Assembly: GCF_006538165.1 (NCBI RefSeq)
Contig: NZ_BDLU01000003.1
Coordinates: forward strand, 1-52,712
Length of the DNA: 52,712 bases
From: Komagataeibacter diospyri
Lineage (GTDB): Bacteria > Pseudomonadota > Alphaproteobacteria > Acetobacterales > Acetobacteraceae
Reading direction: 5' to 3'
Under the pieces are notes generated by a model that searched no databases, was not told the origin of the DNA, and saw nothing but the letters and a program-made list of their open reading frames with translations. Every line of letters starts with the position of its first letter. The stretch's first letter is position 1. Shown here piece by piece: positions 42,747-52,545 of this stretch. A program made the translations under genes and the position numbers.

Positions 42747-43796
42747 ATGGAAGCCGCTGCCAAAATCTATACGAGTATTGTTTTTCCGAATATTCTTTCC
42801 GGGACCGACCCGCATTTATTCGACCTGCAGAAGACGATGCTTGATGCCACGCTTGATTGCATCAAGGTCCTGTCTGTTGACGGCAGGCTCCTGACCATGA
42901 ACCGGGCAGGCTGTCTTGCGCTGAATGTACCTCAGGATTCAGCATTTGGGATGCCGTGGCTCTCCTTGCTGCCGGAAGACGTTCATCAACTCGGCAAGGA
43001 AGCACTTCAGAAGGCTGCAGAAGGACATAGCGCGCGCTTCCAGGGAAGGAGTGAATCTCCTGACGGGCTCATGTACTGGGACAACCTGCTGACCCCCCTG
43101 GTCGATGCGTCCGGTCGTGTGCTCTCGATCCTGTGTGTCTCACGAGACGTGACCACGAAAACGAAGCTGGAAAAGGAACTGGAAGAGTCAATCAATCGGG
43201 AGAAGCTGCTTTCCAACGAGATGCAGCATCGCATCAAGAACCTTTTTTCTGTGGTGGCGGGCCTCATTTCCATTGCCGAGAAGGAAGCCGTCAGGAGCAA
43301 TACGCAGGATACCGCAACACAAATCCTTCGTGAGAAGCTGGGCGCTCTTTCCCGGGCTTCCGATGCAGTCTTTTCGGGAATCGATAGTGGAGTCTGTGAT
43401 GCGGGCCAGCCTGACCTTGAAACGCTCGTCCGTTCGGTCTTGCAACCCTACGGGGATCGATGCCTGATTGGCGGCCGACAGGCATCCATACCCCGCAAGA
43501 TTATGACGACTTTTGCTCTCTTTCTCCATGAACTTGCAACCAACTCGGTAAAATACGGGGCACTCAGTACCGACGGTGGCGATGTTACAATCCGGTGGAA
43601 GGCAGACGGTGATATGCTTGATCTGACCTGGAGCGAAACCGGCGGCCCGAAAATCGCGGCCTCGCCTGAGAGACGAGGTTTTGGTAGCGCGATGGTGGAC
43701 CGTATCGTTCAGGCTGCCGGCGGCCGGATCGATAGAATTTGGCGGGCGGAAGGGCTCGTCGCTGATCTACATTTGCCAATTCCAGCTCAGGATTAG
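42747..43796 (+). CDS. PAS / HWE-family sensor histidine kinase
   Basis: A 349-residue cytoplasmic kinase without membrane helices. A PAS-type domain occupies about 30-140 (MLDATLDCIKVLSVDGRLLTMNRAGC, VLSILCVSRDVTTK). The HWE/HisKA_2 phospho-acceptor is in LLSNEMQHRIKNLFSVVAGLI (H161), and the catalytic part has FALFLHELATNSVKYGALS, TWSETGGP and RRGFGSAMVDRIVQAAGG. HWE kinases often feed the general stress response or light signalling of alphaproteobacteria; no response regulator or sigma factor is beside it, so it is an orphan. The IS481 element ends 166 bp upstream. A GGGGAGTCAGGG site precedes the ATG. Confidence 0.88.
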   Translation: MEAAAKIYTSIVFPNILSGTDPHLFDLQKTMLDATLDCIKVLSVDGRLLTMNRAGCLALNVPQDSAFGMPWLSLLPEDVHQLGKEALQKAAEGHSARFQGRSESPDGLMYWDNLLTPLVDASGRVLSILCVSRDVTTKTKLEKELEESINREKLLSNEMQHRIKNLFSVVAGLISIAEKEAVRSNTQDTATQILREKLGALSRASDAVFSGIDSGVCDAGQPDLETLVRSVLQPYGDRCLIGGRQASIPRKIMTTFALFLHELATNSVKYGALSTDGGDVTIRWKADGDMLDLTWSETGGPKIAASPERRGFGSAMVDRIVQAAGGRIDRIWRAEGLVADLHLPIPAQD

Positions 43797-43999
43797 GATC
43801 TCTCGTTTCCAGAAGGCACATCATCGAGAGGAAGGCGATATTTTTATCTTGCCGCGCCCATGCTGATGGGCACGGACCTTCTGCCATCGGGATTATGTGG
43901 AGAGGCGCGACCATCTGCGCCTCAAGCTTGACGGACCGAGCTTTAACGCCCTGATCCTCGTCAACTTCTTCGGCGATGCGGGCTCACCCTGACCACTTC

Positions 44000-44200
44000 A
44001 CGGATGTCGGTCATCGCATACGGTCGTGACCAATGATATGCTGTTCCACACTCATGACCGTCGCGGCCTGATGCAGGACGTGGTGACGTGCATCCGCAAC
44101 CACACTACCATCGACGATGGCCGGGTCTGTGCGTGGTCGTCATGCCGACCGCTACTTTAAGCCGTCCGGGGAAATGGCCCGGCTGGACACCCACCAGATG
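44000..44200 (+). pseudogene. Relic of error-prone DNA polymerase dnaE2
   Basis: A short patch of decayed coding sequence. One frame reads TVVTNDMLFHTHDRRGLMQD and VVTCIRNHTTIDD (44020-44118), and after a frame change RHADRYFKPSGEMARL (44139-44184). This matches the DnaE2 PHP/polymerase region (TNDVLYH..R.LQDVVTCIRE.TTID .. A.RHLKPPAEMARLF). Nothing else of the 1000-residue protein survives. The flanks 43797-44000 and 44200-44492 hold no supported gene and may be further decayed pieces of it. Confidence 0.65.
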
Positions 44201-44492
44201 GTATCGTCTCGCAATGTAAAAGGATCATTGTCTGTTCCTGTTGCCAGCACATCTGCCGCCAGGGGAATAGCGCCTCAACTTCATTGCAATACGATACGGT
44301 CTCGTCTATGTGGACCATAACGGCTGCGTTCTGCCGCCGGGTTCCGGAAATGACTGAGGGTGGTCGGTATCCATGCAAACCAGACATACTGGCAGTGAGG
44401 TCAGGGGCTATGTGAACCCCCCCTTCTTCCTGACCACCATTTTTCATCTGGTCCTGCACAGGGAAGACAATGCTCCGCCGGGCCCGCACTCC

Positions 44493-45593
44493 ATGCCCGC
44501 CGTGAAAAAACCGGGTAGCGCTCCGGGCCTGATCCTGTTCTGCCTGCTGCTGTTGCTCTCCGCATGCCATAAAAAGGTGGCGGTGGAGGAAGTCCGGCCC
44601 GTCCGCTCCGTTATTGTCGAACCTGCTCCCGATGCAAATGGGGAGGTCGTGACAGGCCAGGTCGCTGCCCATCAGTCCATCAATCTCGCCTTCCGTCTGC
44701 CCGGCAAGGTGGCGGAACGCACGGTTTCTGCAGGCAGCATCGTGCATGCGGGGGATGTGCTGGCGCGGCTGGATGATACGGTGCCGCAGCAGACCCTGCG
44801 CACCGCGCTGGCGGAAAACGCCACGGCAAGAGCGGCGCTGGAACAGGCTGCCCCCCTGAAGCAGCGCGCCGCGGCCCTGCTGCCGGTGCAGGCGATTTCG
44901 CGCAATGATTATGATGATGCGGTTCGCCGGTACAAAACCGCGCAGGATCAGGTGCAGGCCACGCAGGCACAGGTACGCGTGGCGCAGGAACAGCTTGGCT
45001 ATGCCCGCCTTGTGGCCCCGGAGGACGGCATCGTAACCGACCGGCTGATGGAAGCGGGGGAGGTGGTGGCGGCAGGCCAGCCGGTGCTGCGCATGGCGGC
45101 CAATGACGGGCTGGACGCACAGTTCGACATGCCCGAAGCCCTGGCGCAGTCCCGTCTGGCCGTGGGCATGACCATGAAGGTATGTCTGGACGCGGCCCCT
45201 GCGGTATGCGCGCCCGCCGCGATCTATGAAATCGCACCCGATACCGATCCGCTGACCCGTACCTATCATACCAGGGCGCTGCTGCGCGCCACGCGGGACA
45301 CGATGCCGCTGGGGGCGGTGGTGACGGGGCATCTGTCCATGCCATCGGCGCCAGCCGTCCATCTGCCTCCCGCGGCCCTGACCATGCAGGATGGCAGACC
45401 TGCCGTATGGATCATCGCCCCCGACAGGCTGCGTGTATCCCAACGCCCCGTCACCATCGCACGCTATGGCACCGATGATGTGGTGATCGCATCTGGCCTG
45501 AACGCCGGGGACAGGGTGGTGACAGCGGGCGTGCAGGCGCTGTATCCGCAAGAAAAGGTCAGCCTGCTGGATGAAGCCGATGTCCGCCCCTGA
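44493..45593 (+). CDS. RND efflux periplasmic adaptor (membrane fusion protein), lipoprotein
   Basis: About 366 residues. A lipobox in LLLLLSAC (C25 from this start) anchors it. VVTGQVAAHQSINLAFRLPGKVAERTVSAGSIVHAGDVLARLD is the first lipoyl-like half, a coiled-coil helix pair follows (AENATARAALEQAAPLK ... VQATQAQVRVAQEQLGYARL), then VAPEDGIVTDRLMEAGEVVAAGQPVLRMA and the barrel domain. It bridges the inner-membrane pump and outer channel. Start uncertain: 44373 and 44493 are both possible and neither has a strong ribosome site. It overlaps the pump gene start by about 20 bases, an operon with the next two genes. Confidence 0.88.
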   Translation: MPAVKKPGSAPGLILFCLLLLLSACHKKVAVEEVRPVRSVIVEPAPDANGEVVTGQVAAHQSINLAFRLPGKVAERTVSAGSIVHAGDVLARLDDTVPQQTLRTALAENATARAALEQAAPLKQRAAALLPVQAISRNDYDDAVRRYKTAQDQVQATQAQVRVAQEQLGYARLVAPEDGIVTDRLMEAGEVVAAGQPVLRMAANDGLDAQFDMPEALAQSRLAVGMTMKVCLDAAPAVCAPAAIYEIAPDTDPLTRTYHTRALLRATRDTMPLGAVVTGHLSMPSAPAVHLPPAALTMQDGRPAVWIIAPDRLRVSQRPVTIARYGTDDVVIASGLNAGDRVVTAGVQALYPQEKVSLLDEADVRP

Positions 45594-48500
45594 GCCACGC
45601 GCGCCGGGGGGCATAAACCTGTCCGACTGGTCCATCCGCCATCGCGCGCTGGTCCTGTTCTTCATGATCCTGATCGGTGTTGCGGGCATCCAGTCCTACT
45701 TCAGACTGGGCCGGAATGAAGACCCGCCCTTTACCGTCAAGACCATGGTGGTGGAAGCGTTCCTGCCCGGTGCCTCGGTGGAGGAAACCACCCATCAGCT
45801 GACCGAGCGCATCGAGAAGAAGCTGCAGGAAACACCCGACCTCGATTACATCAAAAGCTATACGCTGGCGGGCAAGACCACGATTTTCGTCAACCTGCTG
45901 TCGGGTGCGCCCAAGGCGGAAGTGCCCGATATCTGGTACCAGGTGCGCAAGAAGGTGGGCGATATCAGGGCCCAGTTGCCGCAGGGCACGGTCGGCCCGT
46001 TCTTTGATGACGAGTTCGGTGATACCTACGGAATCATCTACGGCTTTACCGCCGACGGGTTTTCCCATCGTGACCTGCGTGACTATGTCGAGACGGTGCG
46101 CGACGCGCTGCTGCATGTGCCTGATGTCGCCAAGATCGACACGCTGGGCGCGCAGGATGAGAAGATCTATGTCGATTTTTCTACCCACCACCTGGCCCGG
46201 CTGGGCATAAACGGGGCGACGATCGCCGCCGCCCTGCTGGCGCAGAACGCCACGGTGCCATCCGGCGTGATCGATACCGGGCGCGAGCAGATACAGGTCC
46301 AGCCTACCGGGCAGTTCGGATCGGTCGCGGATATTGCCAATGTCACGGTCTATGCAGGCAACCGCAAGGTCCGGCTGGGTGACATTGCCACCATCACCCG
46401 CACCTATTCCGATCCACCACAGACCATGTTCCGCGTGGGCGGGCATGACGCGATCGGCCTGGCCCTGTCCATGCGCAGCGGTGGCAACGTGCTGGAACTG
46501 GAAAAGAACATCACGGCGAAAATGGCCGAACTGCATGCCCGCATGCCCATCGGGATCGAGGCGCATCTGGTCGCCAACCAGCCCAGGGTCGTGCATGACG
46601 CGGTGGGCGATTTTACCGAAGCCCTGTTCGAGGCCATCGCCATCGTGCTGGGCATAAGCTTTCTCAGCCTCGGTGGCCGCGCGGGCACGGTGGTCGCGTT
46701 CTGCATTCCCTTCGTGCTGGCGGTGGTATTCGTGTGCATGAAGCTGTTCGGCATCGACCTGCAGCGCGTCTCGCTCGGCGCGCTGATCATCGCCCTCGGC
46801 CTGCTGGTCGATGACGCCATGATTACGGTGGAGAGCATGGTCAGCAAGCTGGAGGAAGGCTGGACCCTGACGCGGGCTGCGACTTACGCTTATGTCTCGA
46901 CCGCGTTCCCCATGTTGACCGGAACCCTTGTAACCGTGGCGGGATTCATCCCGGTCGGGTTCGCGAAAAGTGTGGCAGGGGAATACACGTTCTCCCTGTT
47001 CGCCGTGGTGGGCATGGCGCTGATCGCGTCATGGTTCGTGGCCGTGCTGGTGGCCCCGCTGGTGGGTGTGACCATTCTCAGGCAGCGCCCGGCAGCAGCG
47101 CCCCATGCCCCGCCGGAAGGGCGGCTACTGCGCGTGTTCAGCCGCGTGTTGCTGTTCACCATGCGTCGACCGCGTGCGACCGTGCTGGCCAGCCTTGCGG
47201 CGCTGGTCGTGGCCATTGCGCTCTCGCCGCTGGTGCCGCGACAGTTCTTCCCGTCATCCGACCGGCCGGAACTGCTGGTTGACCTTTCGCTGCGGCAGGG
47301 TGCGTCGATCAGGGCGACGGCGGATGTGTCGCGCCGTCTGGACGGCATCCTGCGCAATGATCCCGATATTGACCACTGGAGTTCCTATGTCGGGCGCGGG
47401 GCCGTGCGCTTTTACCTGTCGCTTAATGAGCAGTTGCCCAATGTTTTCTTTACCCAGACCGTCATTGTTGCAAAAAGTGCCATGGCGCGCGACCGGCTGC
47501 GCAGGCGACTGGACGTGGCGTTAAGCCGCGACATGCCCGATGTGGTGCATGGACTGTTCCCGCTGGAACTGGGGCCGCCGGTGGGCTGGCCGGTGCAGTA
47601 CCGCGTGACGGGCCGCGATCCGGACCGGGTGTGGCATTACGCGCATGACGTGGCGAAGATCATGGCCGACAGCAACCAGTTGCACATGGTCAATTTCGAC
47701 TGGGGCGACCCCGCGCGCAAGCTGAAGATCGACGTGCGGCAGGATGAAGCGCACCGTCTGGGCCTGTCATCGGGAGCGATTGCGCTGGCCATCAATTCGG
47801 CGGTGACCGGGCTTACGGCGACACAGGTGCGCGACAGCATCTATCTGGTCGATGTCGTGCTGCGCGCCAACCATGCCCAGCGTCTGTCGATCGAGGACCT
47901 GCGCAACCTCGACATCCGCCTGCCCAATGACCAGACGGTGCCATTGTCCACCGTGGCCAGCGTCTCCTACGTCGAGGATTATCCCCTGATCTGGCGGCGT
48001 GACCGGCTGCCGACCCTGACCATACAGGCGCAGCTCCGTGACGGGGTGCAGGCGGATACGGCCGTTGCCACGCTGGCCCGGAAAATCGCGGCGTTCAACG
48101 CGGGTCTGCCATCAGGCTACCATGTCGCGGTGGGTGGCACGGTAGAGGAAAGTGCCAGATCCCAGAAATCCGTCATTGCCGTCGTGCCACTCATGGTCCT
48201 GGTCATGCTGGGCGTGCTGATGATCCAGTTGCAGGACTTCAGGCGTCTGGCGCTGGTCATCAGTGTTGCGCCCTTCGGCCTGATCGGGGTGGTCGGCGCG
48301 CTGTTCCTGACCCAGCGTCCGATGGGGTTCATCGCCATGCTGGGACTGGTGGCGCTGATTGGCATGATCATCCGTAACTCGGTCATTCTGGTGCATCAGA
48401 TCCAGATCGAGAAGGATCTGGGACAATCGGAATGGGATGCGGTGATGAATGCCGCCAGGATCCGCTTCCGCCCCATCATGCTGACGGCTGTCGCGGCCAT

Positions 48501-48675
48501 CCTTGGCATGCTGCCGATTGCATCGAGCGTGTTCTGGGGGCCAATGGCCGATGTCATCATGGGCGGGCTTGCCGTAGCGACAGTGCTGACGCTGATCTTC
48601 CTGCCTTCGCTATACGTGCTGTGGTTCCGGGTGAAGGAAACACCATCGCCGCAGCTTGGGGAGGCCACCCGATGA
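45571..48675 (+). CDS. RND efflux transporter permease (AcrB/MexB-type)
   Basis: A 1034-residue inner-membrane pump. Helix 1 is LVLFFMILIGVAGIQSYF, and the GRNEDPPFTVKTMVVEAFLPGASVEETTHQLTERIEKKLQE porter start is typical of the NolG/heavy-metal-like RND subfamily. The central helices include LGALIIALGLLVDDAMITVESM with the proton-relay Asp pair, and the second half has GFIAMLGLVALIGMIIRNSVIL. Two large periplasmic loops are present. It exports drugs, solvents or metabolites with protons. Start 45571, or 45580 (MSAPEPRAPGG). It overlaps the outer-membrane channel gene by four bases (ATGA). Substrate not readable. Confidence 0.92.
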   Translation: MKPMSAPEPRAPGGINLSDWSIRHRALVLFFMILIGVAGIQSYFRLGRNEDPPFTVKTMVVEAFLPGASVEETTHQLTERIEKKLQETPDLDYIKSYTLAGKTTIFVNLLSGAPKAEVPDIWYQVRKKVGDIRAQLPQGTVGPFFDDEFGDTYGIIYGFTADGFSHRDLRDYVETVRDALLHVPDVAKIDTLGAQDEKIYVDFSTHHLARLGINGATIAAALLAQNATVPSGVIDTGREQIQVQPTGQFGSVADIANVTVYAGNRKVRLGDIATITRTYSDPPQTMFRVGGHDAIGLALSMRSGGNVLELEKNITAKMAELHARMPIGIEAHLVANQPRVVHDAVGDFTEALFEAIAIVLGISFLSLGGRAGTVVAFCIPFVLAVVFVCMKLFGIDLQRVSLGALIIALGLLVDDAMITVESMVSKLEEGWTLTRAATYAYVSTAFPMLTGTLVTVAGFIPVGFAKSVAGEYTFSLFAVVGMALIASWFVAVLVAPLVGVTILRQRPAAAPHAPPEGRLLRVFSRVLLFTMRRPRATVLASLAALVVAIALSPLVPRQFFPSSDRPELLVDLSLRQGASIRATADVSRRLDGILRNDPDIDHWSSYVGRGAVRFYLSLNEQLPNVFFTQTVIVAKSAMARDRLRRRLDVALSRDMPDVVHGLFPLELGPPVGWPVQYRVTGRDPDRVWHYAHDVAKIMADSNQLHMVNFDWGDPARKLKIDVRQDEAHRLGLSSGAIALAINSAVTGLTATQVRDSIYLVDVVLRANHAQRLSIEDLRNLDIRLPNDQTVPLSTVASVSYVEDYPLIWRRDRLPTLTIQAQLRDGVQADTAVATLARKIAAFNAGLPSGYHVAVGGTVEESARSQKSVIAVVPLMVLVMLGVLMIQLQDFRRLALVISVAPFGLIGVVGALFLTQRPMGFIAMLGLVALIGMIIRNSVILVHQIQIEKDLGQSEWDAVMNAARIRFRPIMLTAVAAILGMLPIASSVFWGPMADVIMGGLAVATVLTLIFLPSLYVLWFRVKETPSPQLGEATR

Positions 48676-50093
48676 AACGCACCGCGATCCTCCTGCTACC
48701 CGTGCTGCTGGCGGGCTGCGCATGGCTGGCGCCGGCCTATCACCGGCCACGGATGCCCATGCCCGATAAATGGGGCACGCAGCAGGCCGCTACCGTGCCA
48801 GATGGCGGCGAATGGTGGCGCAGCTATGGAGACCCGGTTCTGGACGCGCTGGTGGCGGAAGCGCTGAAGAACAATGATGACCTTGCGCTGGCCGGATCAA
48901 AGCTGCAGCAGGCGCGGGCACAGTATAAATATGCTTTCGCCAACCAGTTGCCTTCCATTTCGGTTGCGGGGTCAGACGCCTATGGTCGCCTGCACCTGAA
49001 GGATGACCTGCCTGTTGCGCACAAGATGAGCAACCTTGGCTTCGTCGGCGGCATGCTGAATTATGAAGCGGATTTCTGGGGCAAGAATGCCAGTCTGAGC
49101 AAGGCGGCGAAAGCGGGCGTTAAGGCGGCGGGTTATGGGCACGAGGCCGCCCGGCTGTCCATCGCTGCCGCAACCGCAAAGCTGTATTTCAGCCTGCGCG
49201 CGCTGGATCGGCAACGCGAGATTCTGCAACAGACCATCCAGACCCGGACGGCACTCCTGGCGCTTGTGCAGCGCCAGCATGAGGTGGGCGCGGTGGACGC
49301 GCTGGTGGTGCAGAATGTAACCGAGCAGCGTGACGCCGCCCAGGCTGCCCTGCCGGATGTGGAGGATCAGCGCGGCAAGGCGGAAAGCGCGCTGGCCGTC
49401 ATGCTGGGCCGCTCGCCCCAGCAGATCATCGGGCAGGCAATGGAGCGGGGCAGGGACATAGACGCGTTGACAATCCCCATCCCGACGCCGCCGGAAATTC
49501 CGTCCACCCTGCTGGAACGCAGGCCCGACATCGCCATGCATGAACAGACGCTGATCGCGAGCAACTTCAACATCGGCTTTGCGCGCGCGGCCTATTTTCC
49601 CACCATTTCGCTGGCCAGTCTGGCAGGGGTGAACAACATCGACATCGACAACCTGTATCGCGCCACCACGCGGTCATGGACGCTGGCGGCCTCCATGGCG
49701 GCGCCGGTGATGGATTTTGGCCGCACGGCAAGCGGCGTCAAACTGGCGAAAGCCGAGAAGAACGAGCAGATCATCCTGTATAAGCAGAGTATCCGCGCGG
49801 CCTTCAAGGAAGTGCATGACGCCCTGCTGGAACAGAACAATGCCCATGAGCGCGAACAGGGCGACGGAGACAGGGAGACAGCCGCCGAAAAAACCGTGGA
49901 ACTGACGCAGCTGCGGCTGGAACACGGCTATTCCAGCAGGCTGGATGTGCTTTCCGCACAGGTACTCGCGCAGCAGGCGGAACTGGCGCATACGACAGCA
50001 CTGCTGTCCAGCCTTGATGCGTCGGTTGACATGTACCGGGCGATCGGAGGCGGATTTGACACCAGCGCCCCGCAGGACAGGAAGCAGAAATAA
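48672..50093 (+). CDS. Outer-membrane efflux lipoprotein, NodT/OprM type
   Basis: About 473 residues. MKRTAILLLPVLLAGC provides a lipoprotein signal (C16). WWRSYGDPVLDALVAEALKNNDDLALAGSKLQQARAQY is the characteristic NodT start; PEIPSTLLERRPDIAMHEQTLIASNFNIGFARAAYFPTISL is the repeat-domain hallmark. It forms the trimeric outer channel of the pump. The frame is open from 48432, but the ATG at 48672 has GGGGAGG upstream and an ATGA overlap with the pump stop. No clear terminator was found in the 64 bp before the convergent TetR gene. Confidence 0.92.
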   Translation: MKRTAILLLPVLLAGCAWLAPAYHRPRMPMPDKWGTQQAATVPDGGEWWRSYGDPVLDALVAEALKNNDDLALAGSKLQQARAQYKYAFANQLPSISVAGSDAYGRLHLKDDLPVAHKMSNLGFVGGMLNYEADFWGKNASLSKAAKAGVKAAGYGHEAARLSIAAATAKLYFSLRALDRQREILQQTIQTRTALLALVQRQHEVGAVDALVVQNVTEQRDAAQAALPDVEDQRGKAESALAVMLGRSPQQIIGQAMERGRDIDALTIPIPTPPEIPSTLLERRPDIAMHEQTLIASNFNIGFARAAYFPTISLASLAGVNNIDIDNLYRATTRSWTLAASMAAPVMDFGRTASGVKLAKAEKNEQIILYKQSIRAAFKEVHDALLEQNNAHEREQGDGDRETAAEKTVELTQLRLEHGYSSRLDVLSAQVLAQQAELAHTTALLSSLDASVDMYRAIGGGFDTSAPQDRKQK

Positions 50094-50157
50094 CGGTGGG
50101 GCAGAGGGCCTGCGTCCCGGCTATGGGTGCATGCCAGAAGAAACCAGACCGTGTCTT

Positions 50158-50844
50158 TTACCGGCTCCGTTTGCCGGACGGACTGAAAGCGGGGGCCGCC
50201 AGTATGCCCGTCATGAAGGCACGCCAGGCGTGGTCGAGGTAGGCGTCGCGCTCCTCTGCCGTTGTCAGGATCCTGCGTCCAAACAGCATCTGCTGGTGGG
50301 GACCGCCAAGGCAGAGCGTGGCAAGCATCTGGCTGGTTTCTTCAAGGTCACAACCCACCTTCAGAAGACCCGCCCTGGAGACAGCGGTCAGGAGCTTGCA
50401 CGTCAGTTTTTCAAGCGGCTCAAAGATATGGGCACCGGCATGGTTCACCAGATCCGGAAAACGCCACCCTTCCGCGATGAAGGTGCGGCTTAGCGAAAGT
50501 GTTTCGGGGCTGAGAATCAGATCAAGCAGCATCCGCATGGTTTTGTACAGCGCCTGTAGCGGATCGCTGGAAACCATTTCATCTGACGGGGAAGCGGCGA
50601 GCAGGAAGCTGTTTCCCAGTTCGGAAATGACCGTCTTGAACAGGTTTTCCTTGGAAGGATGCCGCCGGTAGATGGTCTGCTTGCCGACCTTGGCCACGGC
50701 CGCGATCTGTTCGACGGATGTGGCCGCGTAGCCCTGCTCCCCAAACAGTCGGGTGGCGGTTTTCAGGATAAGGGCGTCCAGTTCTTCCGACATGCGACTG
50801 TCGGGCCGACCTGAAAATTTCTTCTTTCTGTCCTGATCCGCCAT
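50158..50844 (-). CDS. TetR-family transcriptional regulator
   Basis: A 228-residue TetR protein. The helix-turn-helix is DALILKTATRLFGEQGYAATSVEQIAAVAKVGKQTIYRRHPSKENLF, standard for the family; the C-terminal ligand domain has CLGGPHQQMLFGRRI. The frame is open to 50994, but the ATG at 50844 has AGGAGGTCGA before it, the strongest ribosome site of the region. It faces the efflux operon tail to tail, which is unusual for its likely target; it would act on the pump promoter upstream of 44373 or on its own gene. Ligand unknown. Confidence 0.9.
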   Translation of the reverse strand: MADQDRKKKFSGRPDSRMSEELDALILKTATRLFGEQGYAATSVEQIAAVAKVGKQTIYRRHPSKENLFKTVISELGNSFLLAASPSDEMVSSDPLQALYKTMRMLLDLILSPETLSLSRTFIAEGWRFPDLVNHAGAHIFEPLEKLTCKLLTAVSRAGLLKVGCDLEETSQMLATLCLGGPHQQMLFGRRILTTAEERDAYLDHAWRAFMTGILAAPAFSPSGKRSR

Positions 50845-51084
50845 TCGACCTCCTGTCCGCAGTCCCATCCGATTATAGGGGACGAAATCCTCCCGCAAGG
50901 GCTTTCGACAGGACCGACATCCCGTTTGGCGCAGAAAGAAGACATTATCCTGTTCGCCTGCATTCCATGAATAACGCATCCAGATGACGGTCATGGGAGC
51001 TTAACAACCTGTCTGAAAATCAGGGCGTATCGCTGTCTTTGCCCGATGCATATTCCTTCCGCTATAAGGTGATCAGTTTACTGG

Positions 51085-52545
51085 TTCGGAGGCTGTCGGG
51101 TTGGGGTAACGGCCTGTGGATATCTGCGGTAAGTTTTCAGGATGAGCAGTTTCATCCTGTTTGACCGGTTGTAACCGTATCTTCTGCCGCCGGATCTGAA
51201 GTCCTGGCTGCCTGCAGACGATGTAGCGCATTTTATCGTGGCGGCGGTGGAGCGGATGCCGCCAGGGACATTTTCAGTGCCACGGCGGACTGGCGGCAAG
51301 GCGCAGTATCATCCGCGCCTGATGCTGGCGCTGCTGATCTACGCCTATGCGAACGGCGTATTCTCATCGCGTCGGACCGAACGGGCGACGTATCGTGATA
51401 TCGGCATGCGCTTTGTGGCGGCGAACCTGCATCCTGACCATGACACGATCGCGACGTTCCGGCGCGGCAACCGCGTGGCGATCGAGGCGGCATTCATGCA
51501 TGTGCTGGAACTGGCACGCGAGACGGGGTTGGTGCGGCTGGGCACGGTGTCGATCGACGGCACGAAGATCGATGCCAATGCTTCGAAATACCGTTCCATC
51601 CGTTATGACCGCGCGAAAGAACTACGCGAGAAACTGGCCACCGACATCGCCACCCTGATGGAGCGGGCAGAGGCAGCAGATGCGACCGAAACGGATCATC
51701 AGGCCTTGCCGGACGAACTGGCCGCCGCGAGGTTCTGAAGGCAAAACTGGATGAAGCCTGCGCGCGGCTGGAAGCGGTGCCCGCAAGCAGGGCGAGGCCG
51801 CCAGGCCCGAGTATGAACGTAGGAAAGCGGCCTTTGATGCGAAGCGGGGACGGCGCGGCCGCCTGCCGAAAGAGCCGGACGATAAACCGCCGCCAGACCG
51901 GCAGATCAACCTGACCGATCCGGACAGCAAACTGATGCGTCGCTCTGACGCGCATGAATACCGTCAAGCCTACAACGCCCAGGCCGTGGTTTGCGCCGAG
52001 AGTGGCCAGTTGATCGTGGGTTATGGGGTCGTCACGACCACGGCGGACGCGCCCGGCTTCGCCGCCACCATCCTGGGCATGGAGAAAAGGATCGGCCTGC
52101 CACGAACCGTCCTCACCGACACGGGTTTCGCCAGCGGCAAAGCCATCGGAACGTTGCAGGCCAGCGGCGTGGATCCGCTGGTCGCCATCGGACGCCCTGT
52201 GGATTGGCGCCCTTATGACTTCCGGCCAGAACCGCCACCCAGGGCGTCGCGCCGGATCACCGAACCCTGGCGCCTGGACATGAAGGCCAGGCTGCAACAG
52301 AACCCGGCAAAGGCCCTTTACGCCTTACGCAAGCAGACCGTCGAACCGGTCTTCAGCATCATCAAGAGCGCCATGGGCTTCACCCGCTTCCATCTCCGCG
52401 GCCTCGCCAACGTCGCAACCGAATGGACGCTCGTCGCCCTCGCATACAATTGCCGCAGGATCACGCGACTGATGGCCGCATAAACCCCGTTGCCTCTTCC
52501 CCTCACTCACCATGACAGCAGAGGCCTATCCGACAGCCTGCCAGG
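51085..52545 (+). mobile_element. IS1182-type insertion sequence, degenerate
   Basis: A transposase pseudogene is bracketed by short inverted repeats GGCTGTCGG (51091-51099) and CCGACAGCC (52530-52538). The ends are approximate. Sequence right of it (52546-52712) holds nothing I can identify before the window closes. Confidence 0.7.
51142..52483 (+). pseudogene. IS1182-family transposase with stop and two frameshifts
   Basis: ATG 51142 gives MSSFILFDR, then an early TAA where glutamine is expected (CAA to TAA), followed by PYLLPPDLKSWLPADDVAHFIV. The main N-terminal part reads RTGGKAQYHPRLMLALLIYAYANGVFSSRR and HPDHDTIATFRRGN, with VSIDGTKIDANASKYRS. A frameshift near 51727 and another near 51775 follow within the RREVLKAKLDEACARLE linker. 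The last part (51935-52483) has NLTDPDSKLMRRSDAHEYRQAYNAQAVV, VLTDTGFASG and KQTVEPVFSIIKSAMGFTRF with the catalytic glutamate. Three lesions; no intact protein. Confidence 0.8.
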
